From Chionis minor (lineage: Eukaryota > Chordata > Aves > Charadriiformes > Chionididae): a stretch of DNA of 64,000 bases. Below the pieces are notes generated by a model. The model did not search any database, was not told where the DNA came from, and saw nothing but the letters and a program-made list of their open reading frames with translations. The number at the start of each line of letters is the position of its first letter. Position 1 is the stretch's first letter. Below are positions 38,749 to 52,400 of the stretch, in pieces. A program made the position numbers and the translations under genes. The stretch spans positions 127,180 to 191,179 of the forward strand of contig VZSF01007818.1 in the NCBI GenBank assembly GCA_013398295.1, in the 5' to 3' direction.

Positions 38749-41317
38749 CACAAAGTTTTTCTTTGCATTCAGTGGAAATTAATTCCCGTGCTCCTTTGTT
38801 TCTACTAACAACATTAGTGATGTGATATTTTCTGCATACTACCTCCTGGTTTGTCAATGTTTTGGGGTTTTTTTCTCTGTGTTGAGTTTGCATTGCTTAA
38901 ATGACCTCTCTGTGTTCTTTTTTCTCTCCTTGAAAAAAGAAATGCTTCCCTCTTTTTTAGCTGATCAATGCTTAGAAACCCACTGCCTCAGATACTTTAA
39001 CACTCATTTGAGTTTAACCTTGTTTGTCAGGATTCTTGCCAAGCGCCTCAGGATGCAAAAGAATCAGAGGCACATCATCTGGGAATAGATTCTGTGTTCA
39101 AGCCCAGACTGAATTAACTTACTGGTTATATAGGGTAGTAGGGGATACACGTATTCACTACATCTGTCTTCAAGTCAGGAGCTTGGTTGGGCACAGGAGG
39201 AGCAAAACTTAAGATCTATATTTTAACAGAATTGTCAGATATGTTCTGCTTGCCACATTTATTTCTTCTTTTTCCACACAGTGTTCAAGTGGATGTTTTC
39301 TGATGCCTGGTATTTTCTGCCCTCACCACACTGAATGGCAGTGTCATATTCAAACCAATAAAAGGTATTTGATCACAGCACTTTGTAATTCAATGTTCTG
39401 TTCTGAGCATTTTCTAACCTAAAGACAAGTAGATCTGGGTTTGGGTGCAAATCTTCCCAAAGCTCAACTGTATCGCTTGGACATAGTCTATAAAAGCATT
39501 TGTCAGAAGCCATGCAATTTCACAGAGATCCTTGGGAACACTTTGTCACAGGAAAGGAAAAGGCCCTTTTTAGTGACATTACTACCATTTGAGTTTGTGG
39601 TGTTAATTTTACACCACCATGATACCATATGCTCGACAGGTATCTTAACATAGACTAACACCTTGGCTTTTGTATCGTGCGAATATACCCATATAGTAAT
39701 TCTTATTTTTCCTAAATTTCACGTGTTCATGTCCCTGCACTGCAGTTTGCTGTAGCTTTACAGCCATCCTCATTTCATTATCATGAGTACTACCAGGATC
39801 TTACTTCAAAAAAAGTGAATGTTGGTGTTGGGCTACTGTAGGAGAACTAGAACATAGAGGGAGTTATTTGGAGTATCTGGAGCCAAGGACAGCTAGGAGA
39901 GACATTAATTTTGTCTTTGGTACTTGGCAGAGCTGAGGATGTGAGACCCTGGGACAGGAAGTCTCCCACATAGAATAACCATGGTTTAGGGGAGCTACAG
40001 GTCTGCAGACTGAGAGAGCATCAGGAAATGATTTTGGAGGCTTACAAATACAAGAGAGAGGACGTTGATGGCTTTGCAAAAAAAACCATTTAATACCAGC
40101 AGTGATAAACTTATTAGATAACAAAGCACTGAGGCTACTCCCAGTGTAGCTACTGCTGATAGGTGTAGTTTGAAAAGCTGAGGAAATGGTCCTTTCATCC
40201 TTCTTCCCTTCTTTGCATTCATGCAAAGGCCAAGTGTGATCTGGCAATACAGAAATCCAGTGTATAAGCCATCTTGAATTCCTCACAACATTTTCCCAAC
40301 TGAAAGCATTCAATGGTTGTCAGAAATTGCATGGTGACCCATAACGGTACTCCCTACATTAGACATCTATGAAATACTGGATCATCTCAATCTTCAAGTA
40401 TTTGAGCATGAACAGAATTAGCGCTCTACTCTTGTGAAACAACCAAATTTGAACAAAAATAATTTTCTGATATTCCAGTTCATCTCACTAACACTGGAGC
40501 CAGCCCATCAAAAAGAACCCTAAGGCGTCCAGGCTCTAATGAACAGTGATGTCTCAGCTGACTTGGTCTGAGAGAGATGTCCATGCTCAGAGAGTCCCCT
40601 CAGCAGCCATGTGTGATGGAAGACCCGTTTTAGATTTTGCACAGCGATGTTCATGGGGGCTATCTCTGAATCAGCACCTACCTTGATGAAATGCTGGGAC
40701 GATCTCTTTGTCTTGCAAGGGAAGAAGGTTTCCCAGCAGCCCTCCACGTCCTGGCAGCATCTGGCCAGACTTCACGGCCCAGTAAATGTCGCAGCTAGTC
40801 TGGTGCAGTGAATGATTTCTGATGCGCCCAGCCTACTAACATAGCAGAAGAATCTGCTAACTCAAAATCGGTTTCTTTTGTGATATCTAAATCCACAGTT
40901 GCAGAGAAAAACCTAGTTCAGTGTCTAACTGCTTTGCTTTTTATGGCTGTTAAAAGCATGAGAATGTTTTTACTCACGAGATGCCTTCCATCCTTCCCTT
41001 CACCTCTGACACAACATTCCTGTTCCAAACTACTGAGCTCTTCTTGCTGGAACTTTCAACAAAAATAAGCATTTCTGGCAGACACTGAAAAAAAAATGCG
41101 GCCAGAAAACAGAAAAACTGTGGCCCACTGAAGACTGTGGGGAATTCTTGCATAATTTGATGTAAAGCAGCCGCTGTGGCTCCTGTTCCAATTACTGTTC
41201 CTTTTTGACAAATCGAGGATAACCAACGTAGAATTAAACCACTTGGGAAGCAGAATAAATCACAGTCATCAAGCTGCAGAGTGCTTCATTAGGTAAGTTA
41301 AGCTATCAGCTTTCCAT

Positions 41318-41352
41318 GGGGAAAAAAAAGAAAAAAAAAGAAAAAAAAAAGG
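41318..41352 (+). repeat. A-rich purine tract, 35 bases
   Basis: The stretch is GGGG followed by three runs of 8 to 10 A separated by single G, then GG, with no pyrimidine. It is simple sequence. Confidence 0.85.
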
Positions 41353-43291
41353 CTTTCAAACAAAGCAGCCCTGAGGGGAGAAGGCAGCATCAGTGTAATG
41401 AAGTCAGTGGCTGACAGGGTGGAGGTGGCTACGGGCTTTGGTTGAGATCTTGCTCCTCAGCAGGGTGCATGCTCCTTGTAGCTGTGTCAGAGCTGGCCTC
41501 CTGAAAAGCATGTGGCTCCAGTCAGGGCTATGTGTTGATGTGAAAGAGCACAGGGCTGAGGTCAGAGAGCGAGAAGGGATGTGAAGCCACGGAGCCGGCA
41601 GGTGGTTTGAGGAGGTGAAGGAAAGGTGAGAAGAGGCTACAGGATGCCATAAGGTGAAGAATGACGACTGTGGCTACACAGCAAGTAGACTGAGGATGCG
41701 AAGGAGAAAAAAGAAACCCTCCTCCCCTTTTCCTAGCTTTGGCCAGGAAAAGTTCCTTGGTCTTGGCCAGGAGGAGTTCTTTGGTCATGTAACACAACTG
41801 AGCGGTGAAAGTGGATGACAGAAAAATGAAAAGCCTAGGGGACATTCCCAGAGAGCCTCTTCTTGCTCGAGGAACATGGTAATGGAGGCAGAAGGTGGGT
41901 TTTAGGGTTATAGTGAACTGTTTTAGATGTGATGAGGCAGGGGAGGTGTCAAGTGGAACAAGAAGACCAGACATGTTGCTGGCATGAGTGATACAGATTT
42001 AGCAGCCCAAGCCTGGCGAGGTCAGAGGCATGCTCCTCTCACCAGAGATGTTTCCTTGCACCGCTTCAGATATTTCTGAGGCAAAAGATATTGCAGGATG
42101 GGAAAAGGGAAAGAGTAGATTGATGCCTCCATTCCCACCCTGGATGTGGGCATAATGGTTATATTTTCTTGATCATGTGTTAATCTTGATGCTCACAGAA
42201 AGGTATATTCTAGTAGCTGCAGAGGCTGAAATCATTCATGTGCAGGGACAATCAGGCATTGCAAGCTTCTGTGGTACTAAGGCCTCCTAAGGATAATTCC
42301 TAGGATAAATGGGCTGACCTGTCTTCATGTTGATTACATCCAACATTTTGGTGATGCCATCATTTTAATCCAACAATTAAACTGAATCCCTCTATTTACT
42401 TCACATACATCAATAGTCATCAGAAGACAGCTTTCAGTAAATCCTAATTCAAAGTGGCCATGCAACACCAATTTGAAAATTCATCCTAGTCCCCTACCAT
42501 TTCCTTGGCTTTTCCAGGTCTCTCTATGAATATTTGTCTTTCTTTCCATCTCTGGTTTTGAATACAAATAGATGGGGGGTTTAGAAAAAATAAAAAGGAA
42601 ATGCCGTGTGTTTTCTAGCTATTGGTAAATACCCAGATAAAGCGTCCTCAATAGATTAAAGAAGTAAGCTCTTAAGAAGCTTATCTAGCCTCATCTCCTA
42701 CTATTGAACCTTTATTTTTTCTGAATTAGCACTGATTTTAATTTTTTCCTGAAATCGTTTGTTTACTTCCTGAGTGAGCTGTCTTTGTGACGTGTAGCTG
42801 TGCGCAGCGTGCACTTCAGTGCATGCTGCTGATAAACGGGTAGCAGCTGCGAGGACAGCGAGCGTTCATCTACAGCTTCAAGGACTGGAAGAGGAGGGGG
42901 CAAAACAGGGAAGGAGAGGCTTGGAAAAAACCCCACCCAAATCATAATGTAGATAATGTGAGGTTTTGAAAGCTGATGAGACAGTAGGAAACACACAGTG
43001 CTTGTGCTAGCTTATGTCTGATAACAAAACATTTAATCAATTAGAGGAAAGAGCGAAGATGTGGCTCTGAACTTTGTTCTGTACTTTGCTCCTTGTTGCA
43101 CAGTGGGAAATCAATATAATTTTTGGTACAGTACCAAACTTTCTGAAGCAATAGCTCTGCAATTTTAAAACAATGGATTAAAACTGACATGGAGCCACTC
43201 AAGGTCTGGACGTTTTAAAAAGAGTACATCAGGGTTAGGAATTTTAACTCAAATACCCCCAGATACCCAACCAGTATACATTAGCACTGCT

Positions 43292-43316
43292 AACTTCCAG
43301 GCCAAGCCTGGAAGTT
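43292..43316. repeat. Perfect inverted repeat, 11-base arms, 3-base loop
   Basis: AACTTCCAGGC (43292-43302) is followed by CAA and then GCCTGGAAGTT (43306-43316), its exact reverse complement. The stem is too short for a typical microRNA precursor. Confidence 0.85.
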
Positions 43317-45273
43317 GGGTGGAAGGGTCCTACTGTGGAAAACAACTGCCACAGGAATAAAGTGCAGGTAGCCAAGGAGCTTCAGTGGTCCGACAGAGCT
43401 TTGCAGAAAGAAGGGATGGTGTGGGTTTGTAAGAGGTAAGGAGGTGCCCTGCAGCCATGCAACGTGAACTCAAGCTCTCTTTGAACTTCCTGGTGCTGAA
43501 AAGTTTCCCTGAAAGATGAGAAAACCCTTTGTATGGTTCAAACAAATGATAGCTATATGCCTCAAAGAAGTAGAAGATGTGAAGGTTGCCTTCACAAGCT
43601 GAGACAAAAGCTTCAGTGAAACCTTTTCAGAAAGTGAATATAATGAACTTTGAGATCCCTCTGTGCAGGCCTGCATAAAAGCTGTCATCTGTATCAACAG
43701 ATGCACCCTTCTTCCTGCAGGAAATTTAAAGAGAAAAATCCCATTCATAGTAGCCCGTTTGGTGTTTTACTGTGTTTTGCAATCATTTCCACACTGCAAA
43801 ATTGAAAATGTCCTGCCCCATTTGGACAACTCTGCTTTGCTTCCAACGCTGTTAGCAAACTGTGCTCAAAGAAAAGTTTCTGATGTTTCCAGTTACCTAC
43901 AACTTTATGGATTTAGTTTTCCACTTGCACAGTTTTCCTTGACTGAATGAATCTGCTGAAACTGGTAAGAACTGCAACTGAAGTAGTAAATAGCACATCC
44001 TACTGCTCTTTAATTGTCAGTGATGCCTGCTTACGATAATTTTGTCACTCTATCATGGTGGCCATCACAGAAGCCCAGGAACTGAAGACATGTAGGGAGT
44101 CTATCATGGCAGAGCCTTTAAAAATTTGCATTTGAAATGAACTAAGTAATATAGTCATAAATTGTGTGACATTAAAGCGGTCACAACTGCATCAGACAAT
44201 AAAATCCATGAGAAAGTCGTAGATCATCTAGAGTTTAGTTCAGAGCAGGATGAAACACCTCCCATCAACACATTACTCAGTATTTGTTTTTCAGTGGGTT
44301 CTCAGACCTTACTGTAGCCAATGATGGGAAAATAAACTTTATGACCACTTTCCTAAAACAGTTTAAGTGTTATGAGGAGGTAAGGAAAAGTTGCTGTAAA
44401 TGAATCAGGACTACATTTTGAAAGCAGTGAGAGTCAGATGGCAATCCATCTGCTGGGAGACTGTCTAAATGTCTAAGTGCAAGTGTACTTTGAAGAACTG
44501 GGTCCTAAATGATCTCGTTATTCAAAATCCCATTGTAAAAGAGACCCAGCCAGTTAGAAGTCTATTTCTCTGAGCTTTCATAAAGGGATTCACATTGTGC
44601 CATACAATATTTTTGATGCCCATAGATCTAAGAGGAAATATGTACAGAATTGTGTAATCTGAAAATACAGATTTTACTACAGTTTTATATTTTGGATTAC
44701 ACTCACCAGCTAGTGAGTTGAACTCAGCTTTTATAACATGCACAAATGATTGATGCTCTTTCCCTCTGTGTCATGGCAGCAAACTCCACTGCAGTGAGCC
44801 TTCTTGGGGCACAATCTAGCTTGGGCCTCCAAGTGAGCCACAGAGTTGCCTCTCCAGGATTTAGGGGTGCCCAAACAAGTGAGAGTAGTGACTGCAGCCG
44901 GGCTGAAGACCTGCCTGTGCGTAAAGGCCTGTCTATGCCAACAAGAGTAATGGTCCAAACTGCCAATTTATGCTCGTTATGGCTTTGCTCATGCACATGT
45001 TGCATGCTTATATTACCGTGCGACCAGCTTCACTGTCCTGTGGCACTACTTTACAAAGTTAGTCACATATACGAGTCTTTGCAGACCCACCTAGAGAAAT
45101 CCACTCCAGCAGAGAGGGCTGATGTGCCATTAGTAATGTTTTAAAGACTTAAGAGGGACAATACATAATGCATAAGTTTTTACACAGGTTGAATACACAG
45201 ATATACATTTCAATAGCATTGTTAGTGCTGTTTTAAGTATTTATAGAAGTGCTTTGCATTCAGTGGTGAGTTT

Positions 45274-45457
45274 AAAAAAAAAAAAAAAGGAATGCTGCTT
45301 CAACCAACGTCTTAAAAGGAATATTTAGAAACTTTACTACCGTTTCCCCTGAGGCCCTTCCCACGATAACTGCAATACTGAGACACAGAAGGTAAATTAG
45401 TGAATGCTTGTAAAGGACTTTGAAGATGAAAAGCTTTTTTTTTTTTTTTTTTTTTTT
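45274..45457. repeat. A15 and T23 homopolymers in inverted arrangement
   Basis: Fifteen A at 45274-45288 and 23 T at 45435-45457 flank 146 bases of unrecognised sequence. The T run could be the poly(A) tail of a minus-strand retrocopy, but the adjacent sequence is not recognised as one. Confidence 0.7.
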
Positions 45458-46384
45458 AAATGTTAAACACGCTGATGATTATGAAGGTGGGATTTCTGAC
45501 AGCGTCTTTGTTTTGCATGCTGCACTGAAGTGGTTTGCTATGAATCCAGTTTGCTGCCAGGTTTTCAGTTCACCTGCTGTGGTTTGTCAGTGTATCTGCT
45601 GCTGCCTTTTGTGATGCTGGCCGCCTCTACCATGGACCAGCACTGCCGAGGGCGCCTGCTGGTGCAGGAGGAGGCTGGGCTCAAGCACCAGGTCGCACAC
45701 CACCACTTTGGGCCAAATGGAAGGACCTCCCTGTTTGTAACATTAAAGTCCATCAGAGTTTCTCCTTGACTCCAACAAGCAACAGAAATGTAACCTTGCC
45801 ACTCAGGAAATGAAGCTTATCTGTGAGACTAACTCCTCTCATCTACAAAGGCAACCCACACTGATGTTCTGCTTAGCACAATACATCCTACCCTTGCAAG
45901 ACTGAAACGACGTGACAGCAGCTTCGCCACTGAGCAGTTTGACAAAACCTTCTTTCCATGAAATCCCATACAAAATGACAATATTTAGAGTAAAAAGCCA
46001 AGCGCTAAACAGTCTGTAGTAGTGCATCTTATTAATTTAAACACAAGAGCTCAGCAGCAACAACAGGCTTTGAGTCTAATTCTCAGACCTTTCTGCTGTT
46101 TTAATAAAGAAATTTACCATTGTCTTCATTAGATACATGAAGTTGCTCTTTATCTACTATATGCTTCCACAGGAACTGCAGCATGGAACAAGGCTAACAG
46201 TCGTCTCCTCTATCACAAAAATTAGTTTATTTTCATATTCAATAAAATTAGCTAATGTTATTCTCTCAGCAATCTTGATGTGCCTAATTTATTAAGCTTC
46301 CGTTAAGGTAAACCACCCTAGTACTGGAAAACTTTATACCGAATAGAACTAGGTTTATGAAACAGGTTATATTGGCACAAATAT

Positions 46385-46433
46385 GGTTGGAATCGATGAT
46401 CTTAAAGATCTCTTCCAACCTAAGTGATTCTGA
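46385..46433 (+). mobile_element. CR1 3'-terminal remnant
   Basis: GGTTGGAATCGATGATCTTA, then CTCTTCCAACCTAAGTGATTCTG, matches the last 45 or so bases of CR1 with several substitutions. Nothing of the element is recognisable upstream. Confidence 0.65.
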
Positions 46434-49400
46434 AAGTGATTCGGTGAAATATGTTTTGGGGCTTTTACGTATTTGTGTTTATAGCTGAGACATGAGGATA
46501 CTTTGAGAAGACACAAATAGCAACCATTGGACTTCAGCTTACCCACTGCTAGTTACTTGGTTGCTTGCTGCTTTGTTGGCCTGCTTTGCTTCATGTTGTG
46601 AAATGCACCTTCCCTATAAAAAGCATCCAGAGCACTATGACAGAAACCCAACCATTAGAGCCAACTCGCAGTGTTACTGAGAGAATTTGTATTGAGATGG
46701 AACAATGCGCAGAGAATTTTCCAAAGGTACAAGCTCCCTGCAAGACGCAAAACCCCAGCAAAATGCATTTCCCTAGCAAAGAGCAAATTCACAGCCAAGA
46801 AGCCTCTTTAGCCCAACCTGTGTTAAAATATTTATTGTAGAGTAATATGATGTTGGAAGGAAGGCATTTATACCACATAAATAATTCTCCCTATTTTTCT
46901 TGAAATGATATTGTGAATTATCACTACAGGTTTTTGAGTGCTAATTTCTCACCGCCTATGGGTAAGCAGTCACTCTCTGTATGTTTTCAACATGAAGAGT
47001 GTCCCTATTACATATTTCAAGGCAAAAATCATAGTCAACATAATAGAGGACAAGCCATAAATTCGTAAACTGATGTAAAGCACCGCTGCCTCAGTGGATG
47101 TAAATCAGTAGGGCTCCAATTGGACCCCGTTGCTTTATACTCACTGGAGAGCTGAAGCAGCCCCAGCACCAGGGAATAACTCTTCTGCTTGGTGAATGGA
47201 AGTGAGCTGCCAAAAGTGTTTCAAGGGTGGCTGGATCCAGGCTTGCCCTCTAGTTTTATTAAATCAGCATTATTAAAATCCTGGCTGGGTGTCATCAGAC
47301 CAAAGGTTCTATAGAGCAAAATATCTTTCTGCTTCCAGTGGCTAAAAGTAGGTACTCAAGAAAAGTGTGTGAGAAAGAGGTCATCTCTTAGGGTAATTCA
47401 GTTTATAACGAACCTATTTATATTTCCCGATAGCCTCTGGGTAGGTGGGTTTTTTGTGTGTTTCTTGTGTGAGAAAGCATAAATATAAGTTGTGGTCATT
47501 AAATTAATTTGAAAGACATGGTAACAGAGTAGCAGTCTCTCCCCCAAGAAAGTTTGCTGAGTGATCATTTTGAATGATAACCTCAATACTCAGCAACTCA
47601 GCATTCAGGATGAAATGTCAACTATGAGGCCATGAAACACACTTTGAGGTAATACCTGCTCTATGTAAGCAGCTGACAGCCTTGCAAAACAGGAAATTGC
47701 ATCCTGCAGGAGAGCATATCCATGCCTCTGCCCCATTTTTCCTGCTGAGCAAACCTCTTTGCATGGAAAGGTTAGACCAGAACACCACATGTCCAGCACC
47801 TCTTTGTAGAAGTCATGCTTGGTACAGGCATCTTCTTTTCCATGCAAAAACTAACCAGTAGATTTCAAAAGTACCTAACAGAGCTGAGCAACTAAGAAAT
47901 TTTGCTTTCAATAACATGCAGCACACAAAACAATCTGCAGCTTTATGTAGTACGGAGCTAAAGCTTGTGAAATTGCACTGTCCCTTTGTTAAAGGAGCTG
48001 AAGTTTTAAACATGGCCTCAAAAATTGACTTCTATAGGTACTTGCTTCAAACTACCTCTTCCTACATCCCATTCTTCTCCTCCCCACTTCCAGGCAGGAC
48101 CTACAGGCACTTCTGCTCCTGCAGCACTGCCCAAAAGACCACTTGCTACTCCTCCACTGTAGAAAAAAAGTCCAAAAGAGCATCCAAAGTGCAAATCTAC
48201 CTAATCCTGTCCAAAACATTTCCAGAGGGCTCAAGCCTTTGTCATAAAACAAAATAATGACATATAAGGGGTTCAGTTAATAATTTAGGAAATAAAATGC
48301 TCTGTGTGTGCATGTGCGTATTTGGTCACTTAACAGTGACCAAATTTTGATGCAGATTTATTTTAAAGAAAATGCTAATTTTCCCAAGCCAGTCAACGAG
48401 CCTCTGACATGTCTTTCCTTAGCTCATCCCTCCTCCAAGTTTTCTTGGCACCTGGGGCCACCATGGAGGCCTCTCCAGAATTGCTTTGGGTAATCCAAAT
48501 GTGCCACCTCCACCCTCCTGTGTCCTTCCACCGGCTTCCCTCTGCAAACCAGCCTGGTGGAAATCCTTCTGGCCAGCCCAGCTACCAGCATTTCAATGGG
48601 CTCATCCCTGGCTAAATAATGATTTTAGCTTCCCAGTGAGTGTTGTCCCCCTGGGAGAAGTGACCTATTGGTCTGAACGAGCTTCTATTGAAGGGAAGCA
48701 TTAGAAAAGTCAATGCAATTAGCACTCCGACAAGGATGCTTACAAAGATGAATTTGGGATGAACGCTACTTCTAACAACTAGTGCCTAATCACATTTTGT
48801 TTAATCATGTATAGATCACTGTTTCCCCCAGGAACTGCCTGGTGCCCGCCTGCTTTTCTGGGTTGGTTTCAAGTGCCTGCTGGAGTTAGCCTCGCCATCC
48901 CGCGGTGGGGGAACGCGCCGTTGGTATACAAGACTTCCTTGGCAGGGGTATCAGTATGGATTTGCTTTGATATGTAACTGGGGAGAAAGCAGCCTGGCTT
49001 TCAGGAGGAAGGCATCTGTGCGTGCTCTTGAAATGTTATATGCTACTTACAGAGGTGTGCCGGCCCGTTGCCCTTCGTGAATACAAAAGGAAGTTAAGCT
49101 CCCAAAAGAACTCAGTTTTTGGCACACGGGCATTGTGTTGCTTTTGCCCACCTACGCAACTGATTTCTGAGGGAAGTTAGGTTTGTTGGCTTTGCAACAA
49201 ACCAAAATCCAAGAGCAATTCAGAGCCTCACCTGTTTACAAGTCTATTCCAGCATTGTTATTCACAGCAAAACATAGAGTGATCAGATTTTTTAGGCAGA
49301 TCTCCACTGGATTCTGAACCAATAAAACAAGTACTAGACACAATTTTGCATTAGCAAGTCCCAGGGGCCAATAGATTAATTTTTAAAAGTATACGGAGGC

Positions 49401-52400
49401 ATTATTTAAGTTAGGCAAGACCATGGCTTTTCTAAAACTGCCTTCCATCGAAAATAGCCTTTTTTATTTCTGCAATGTGATAAATCTATGCTGGAGCCTT
49501 CTCATGTGAAACAGAGAGGCTGGACAAAAACTATTCCCCACCGACAGTTTAATGATCACAAACCAAAAATGAACCTAAATGTCTTTGCCCTGACACAGCC
49601 TATTTGCATTATTTTAAGACTTCTCACAGCATCAGCTGCGCAATACTGCTTTTCTTGTAAGACATGAAGAAACCCAGTAGCTGAGCATTAGGGAAATGGA
49701 ATGCTTCACAGTAACACGCACAAGAGCTTCTGAGGGCAGGAGGATGTCACACTTGTTACGATCTTGTCACTTGTGCACTTGCCACCATGGGGTACAGTCA
49801 TGTCCTTCAGGTGCACATTGCAATGTCAGACTTTGGCTCTATCGTGTGTGCAATTGCACTGCAAGTCTACTGAAACTAAACCGCCAAAGAGAAGGATTAA
49901 TTTTCCATCGGATCAGCGCGGCGACCCTTTCCAGCAGCAGCCCGTACTTAGGTTGGATTAAATGTACCATGAATCTGTACTCCAAATGGACTGGAAAATA
50001 AAATCACCTATGCAAGCTCGGTTTTTTTCTGCTCTGTTTCCTGGGAGACCTATTTTAAAGCTATGTATGCTGTGGGCAGGCTTTCTTTCTTTTCCAAGAG
50101 AGGGCACTATTAGCCTTCCTTCTGCTGCTCTCAGAAGGAAGGGTCATTGCAGTAGTCCCGTTGCCTGGGTATAAAGTGCCGAGCCAGAGGTACGGGCACC
50201 AGAAGCCACGCAGACTGCGAACTTGGCTTCCTTTTGGAAATCTCAAATAGCTGCACGTGCTTTCTACGATTGCTCCGTGGCAGGTCTGTCCACAGGGGAG
50301 AACGCTGTGCCTGGAGGACCTCACCACTGTGTTATGCCAGAGCTGCATCCTAGTAACATTTATGCCTAGCCCATCTTGGTTTGACCTAGCATGGCTCGGT
50401 CTTGTCATTAAACTCACGTGCATGTACCCTGCTTTTGATGATTTAACAAGCTCCAAGAGCTAGATGGAAACCTGTACAACCAGCTGTGACCCTTTTTAGA
50501 TGTACTTTGGCTTGTTAAATGAGCACCAGTACAAATACTGCTAAATAAAAGATGTCTGTGAGACAAGAAAAGCCATCCTGTATCATCATCACTCCTGAGA
50601 GCGACTGTGTCCAGTGAAGCCTACTGCAGTCCGTAATTCTGTGCCCCCTCCAAAAATAAAAGGAAAAAAAGAAGTGCAAACCAGCCCATACAATACTAGA
50701 TAAAGATGACAAACACTTACTGTGCTATTTCTGAGCTAGTTCAGTTTCACAGGGCTGTAACTCACTGAAGGCAGCAGTCTCTGGGATTAACACACACATC
50801 AAATAACATTCCTTCTGCTCTCTTTAGAAAGAAAACAGGTTTTAAAGTGAAAGGCTTTCTGCAACGAGGGCTCTGGTGTTGAACTTCACACAGATGGTAC
50901 TTATTAGTGAGATTTAAATTCCCAACAAACAATTTAAAGCACCACCTGATCTGTAATTCCGGCTCCTCTCTCAACAAAACAGCAATAATCCACATTGTAG
51001 GACTAGGGGTTTGCTCCCCCATAGCTACTTACAGGTGGTCTCCAAGCAGGCCACCTCATCCTGTGGGCAGGGGTGTGTGGAGGAAGACCAGCCACCCTGC
51101 TGAGCACCCTAGGCAGGACACGTCCCTTGGCACCTGCTGGGTCAGTGACACCCCTCCTGGGGGTCTGCCGTGGCTCCGACTCAGGTGGGCACTGATCTAG
51201 GAGCTGAGCCCGTCTCTGCCACCAAACATAATGCAACTTCAAGGAGGCCGAGTCACCTCCTCTGCAGTTCCCAGCACTGGCCTTTGGTAATTGCAAGGTC
51301 AAATGCTGCTGCAGAAGTGTTGCCCCAGTAGGCAGCCTTCAGAGAGTAACGAGCAAGGCCACCTCTGGCCAGTTCCTGCTGAAACATGACTGCCCCAAAG
51401 AGCAACGGTGGAGCTCTTCCATGTTCAAGTGCTGTCGTAGGTCTCTCCCAGCTGCCATGATAGGTGGTCCAGCTGTGGCTGTGGGCCTCTTTAAAGCATG
51501 TTGGTTCTTTCATTGGCCGCCTTGCACATTTCTTAGGTGACCTGACGTAATTACCGTGCATTCAGATTAGTTCCCTAGAGACTGGCTTTGTTGCTTTCCC
51601 AGGCTGAGCTCAGGAGCCCTGAAGGGCGAGGCCCGCTTGGTGCTGCCGTCAATAATGATGGAGCATGTGGAAGAGGCTTGTATTCCTCTCCTATCTTTAA
51701 ATAGCAATTTTCTTTATCTTATCTTAGCCTACCATATCCTGTGCAGGCAGATACGGGGGGTTAAACTGCAGCTGCGTTTCTTTGGCTGTCTCCTCTTGCA
51801 CCCTCAGTCACTTTTTATGTTTACTTGAAGTTGGAAGCGCTGAGCTGAGTGGAATTTCTGAACGCTCATCCTTCCCAAATACCCGCGCTTTTCTATACCT
51901 ACACCATTCTTCATTTTAAGTCCCTCTCTTTTGGTGCTTTGACAGGGGGATTTGTCCCCATCAGTATCCCCACCTCTTTGGGGTAAGTACTGAGGTGTTG
52001 CTTTGCCTCTGTTATCCTACCTGTGAAATACACAGAACAGCATATTCCTGTCTGATAAAGGCTTTGGAGTCTGTAAGTTGTTTTCTGATCTTCACAGAGA
52101 AAGTGTATGGATGTACAACGTATATTTCACTTTCTTCTTGATATTAATACTGATTTATACAGAATCTTCCTCCACCAGCTGATCACCAAAGAGGGGAATC
52201 ACATGACAAAAGAGCAAAGATTTATTTAATTACTTTTATTAAAATAAAAATATCATGCATTAATACGCATTAGACATTTCTGAGAACCAGTAATATGAAG
52301 ATTAAGACTACGTCATTTCTGCATAAAATAAGTCGAGCTGGTAAAACATGCAGCCTACGTATCGGAAGGGACTGGATGGAAAGGTGGAAATGAGAAAGGT

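Larger units (their letters stand above)
38749..46380. other. Intergenic DNA, no gene recognised
   Basis: ORFs up to 149 codons occur but show no family resemblance or splice logic. Simple-sequence features are a purine tract at 41318-41352, a perfect 11-base hairpin at 43292-43316, an A15 run at 45274-45288 and a T23 run at 45435-45457. Confidence 0.6.

Noticed and set aside
39864..40313. 149-codon minus-strand ORF in the spacer
   Set aside because: No motif or family resemblance, mixed composition, and within the chance range for 64 kb.
41528..41974. 148-codon minus-strand ORF in the spacer
   Set aside because: No recognisable domain; the repeated LLAKTKELFLAKA segment reflects a local duplication of a short DNA unit and not a protein repeat family I know.
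43292..43316. Hairpin as a microRNA precursor
   Set aside because: An 11-base stem with a 3-base loop and no extended pairing in the flanks is far shorter than a pre-miRNA.
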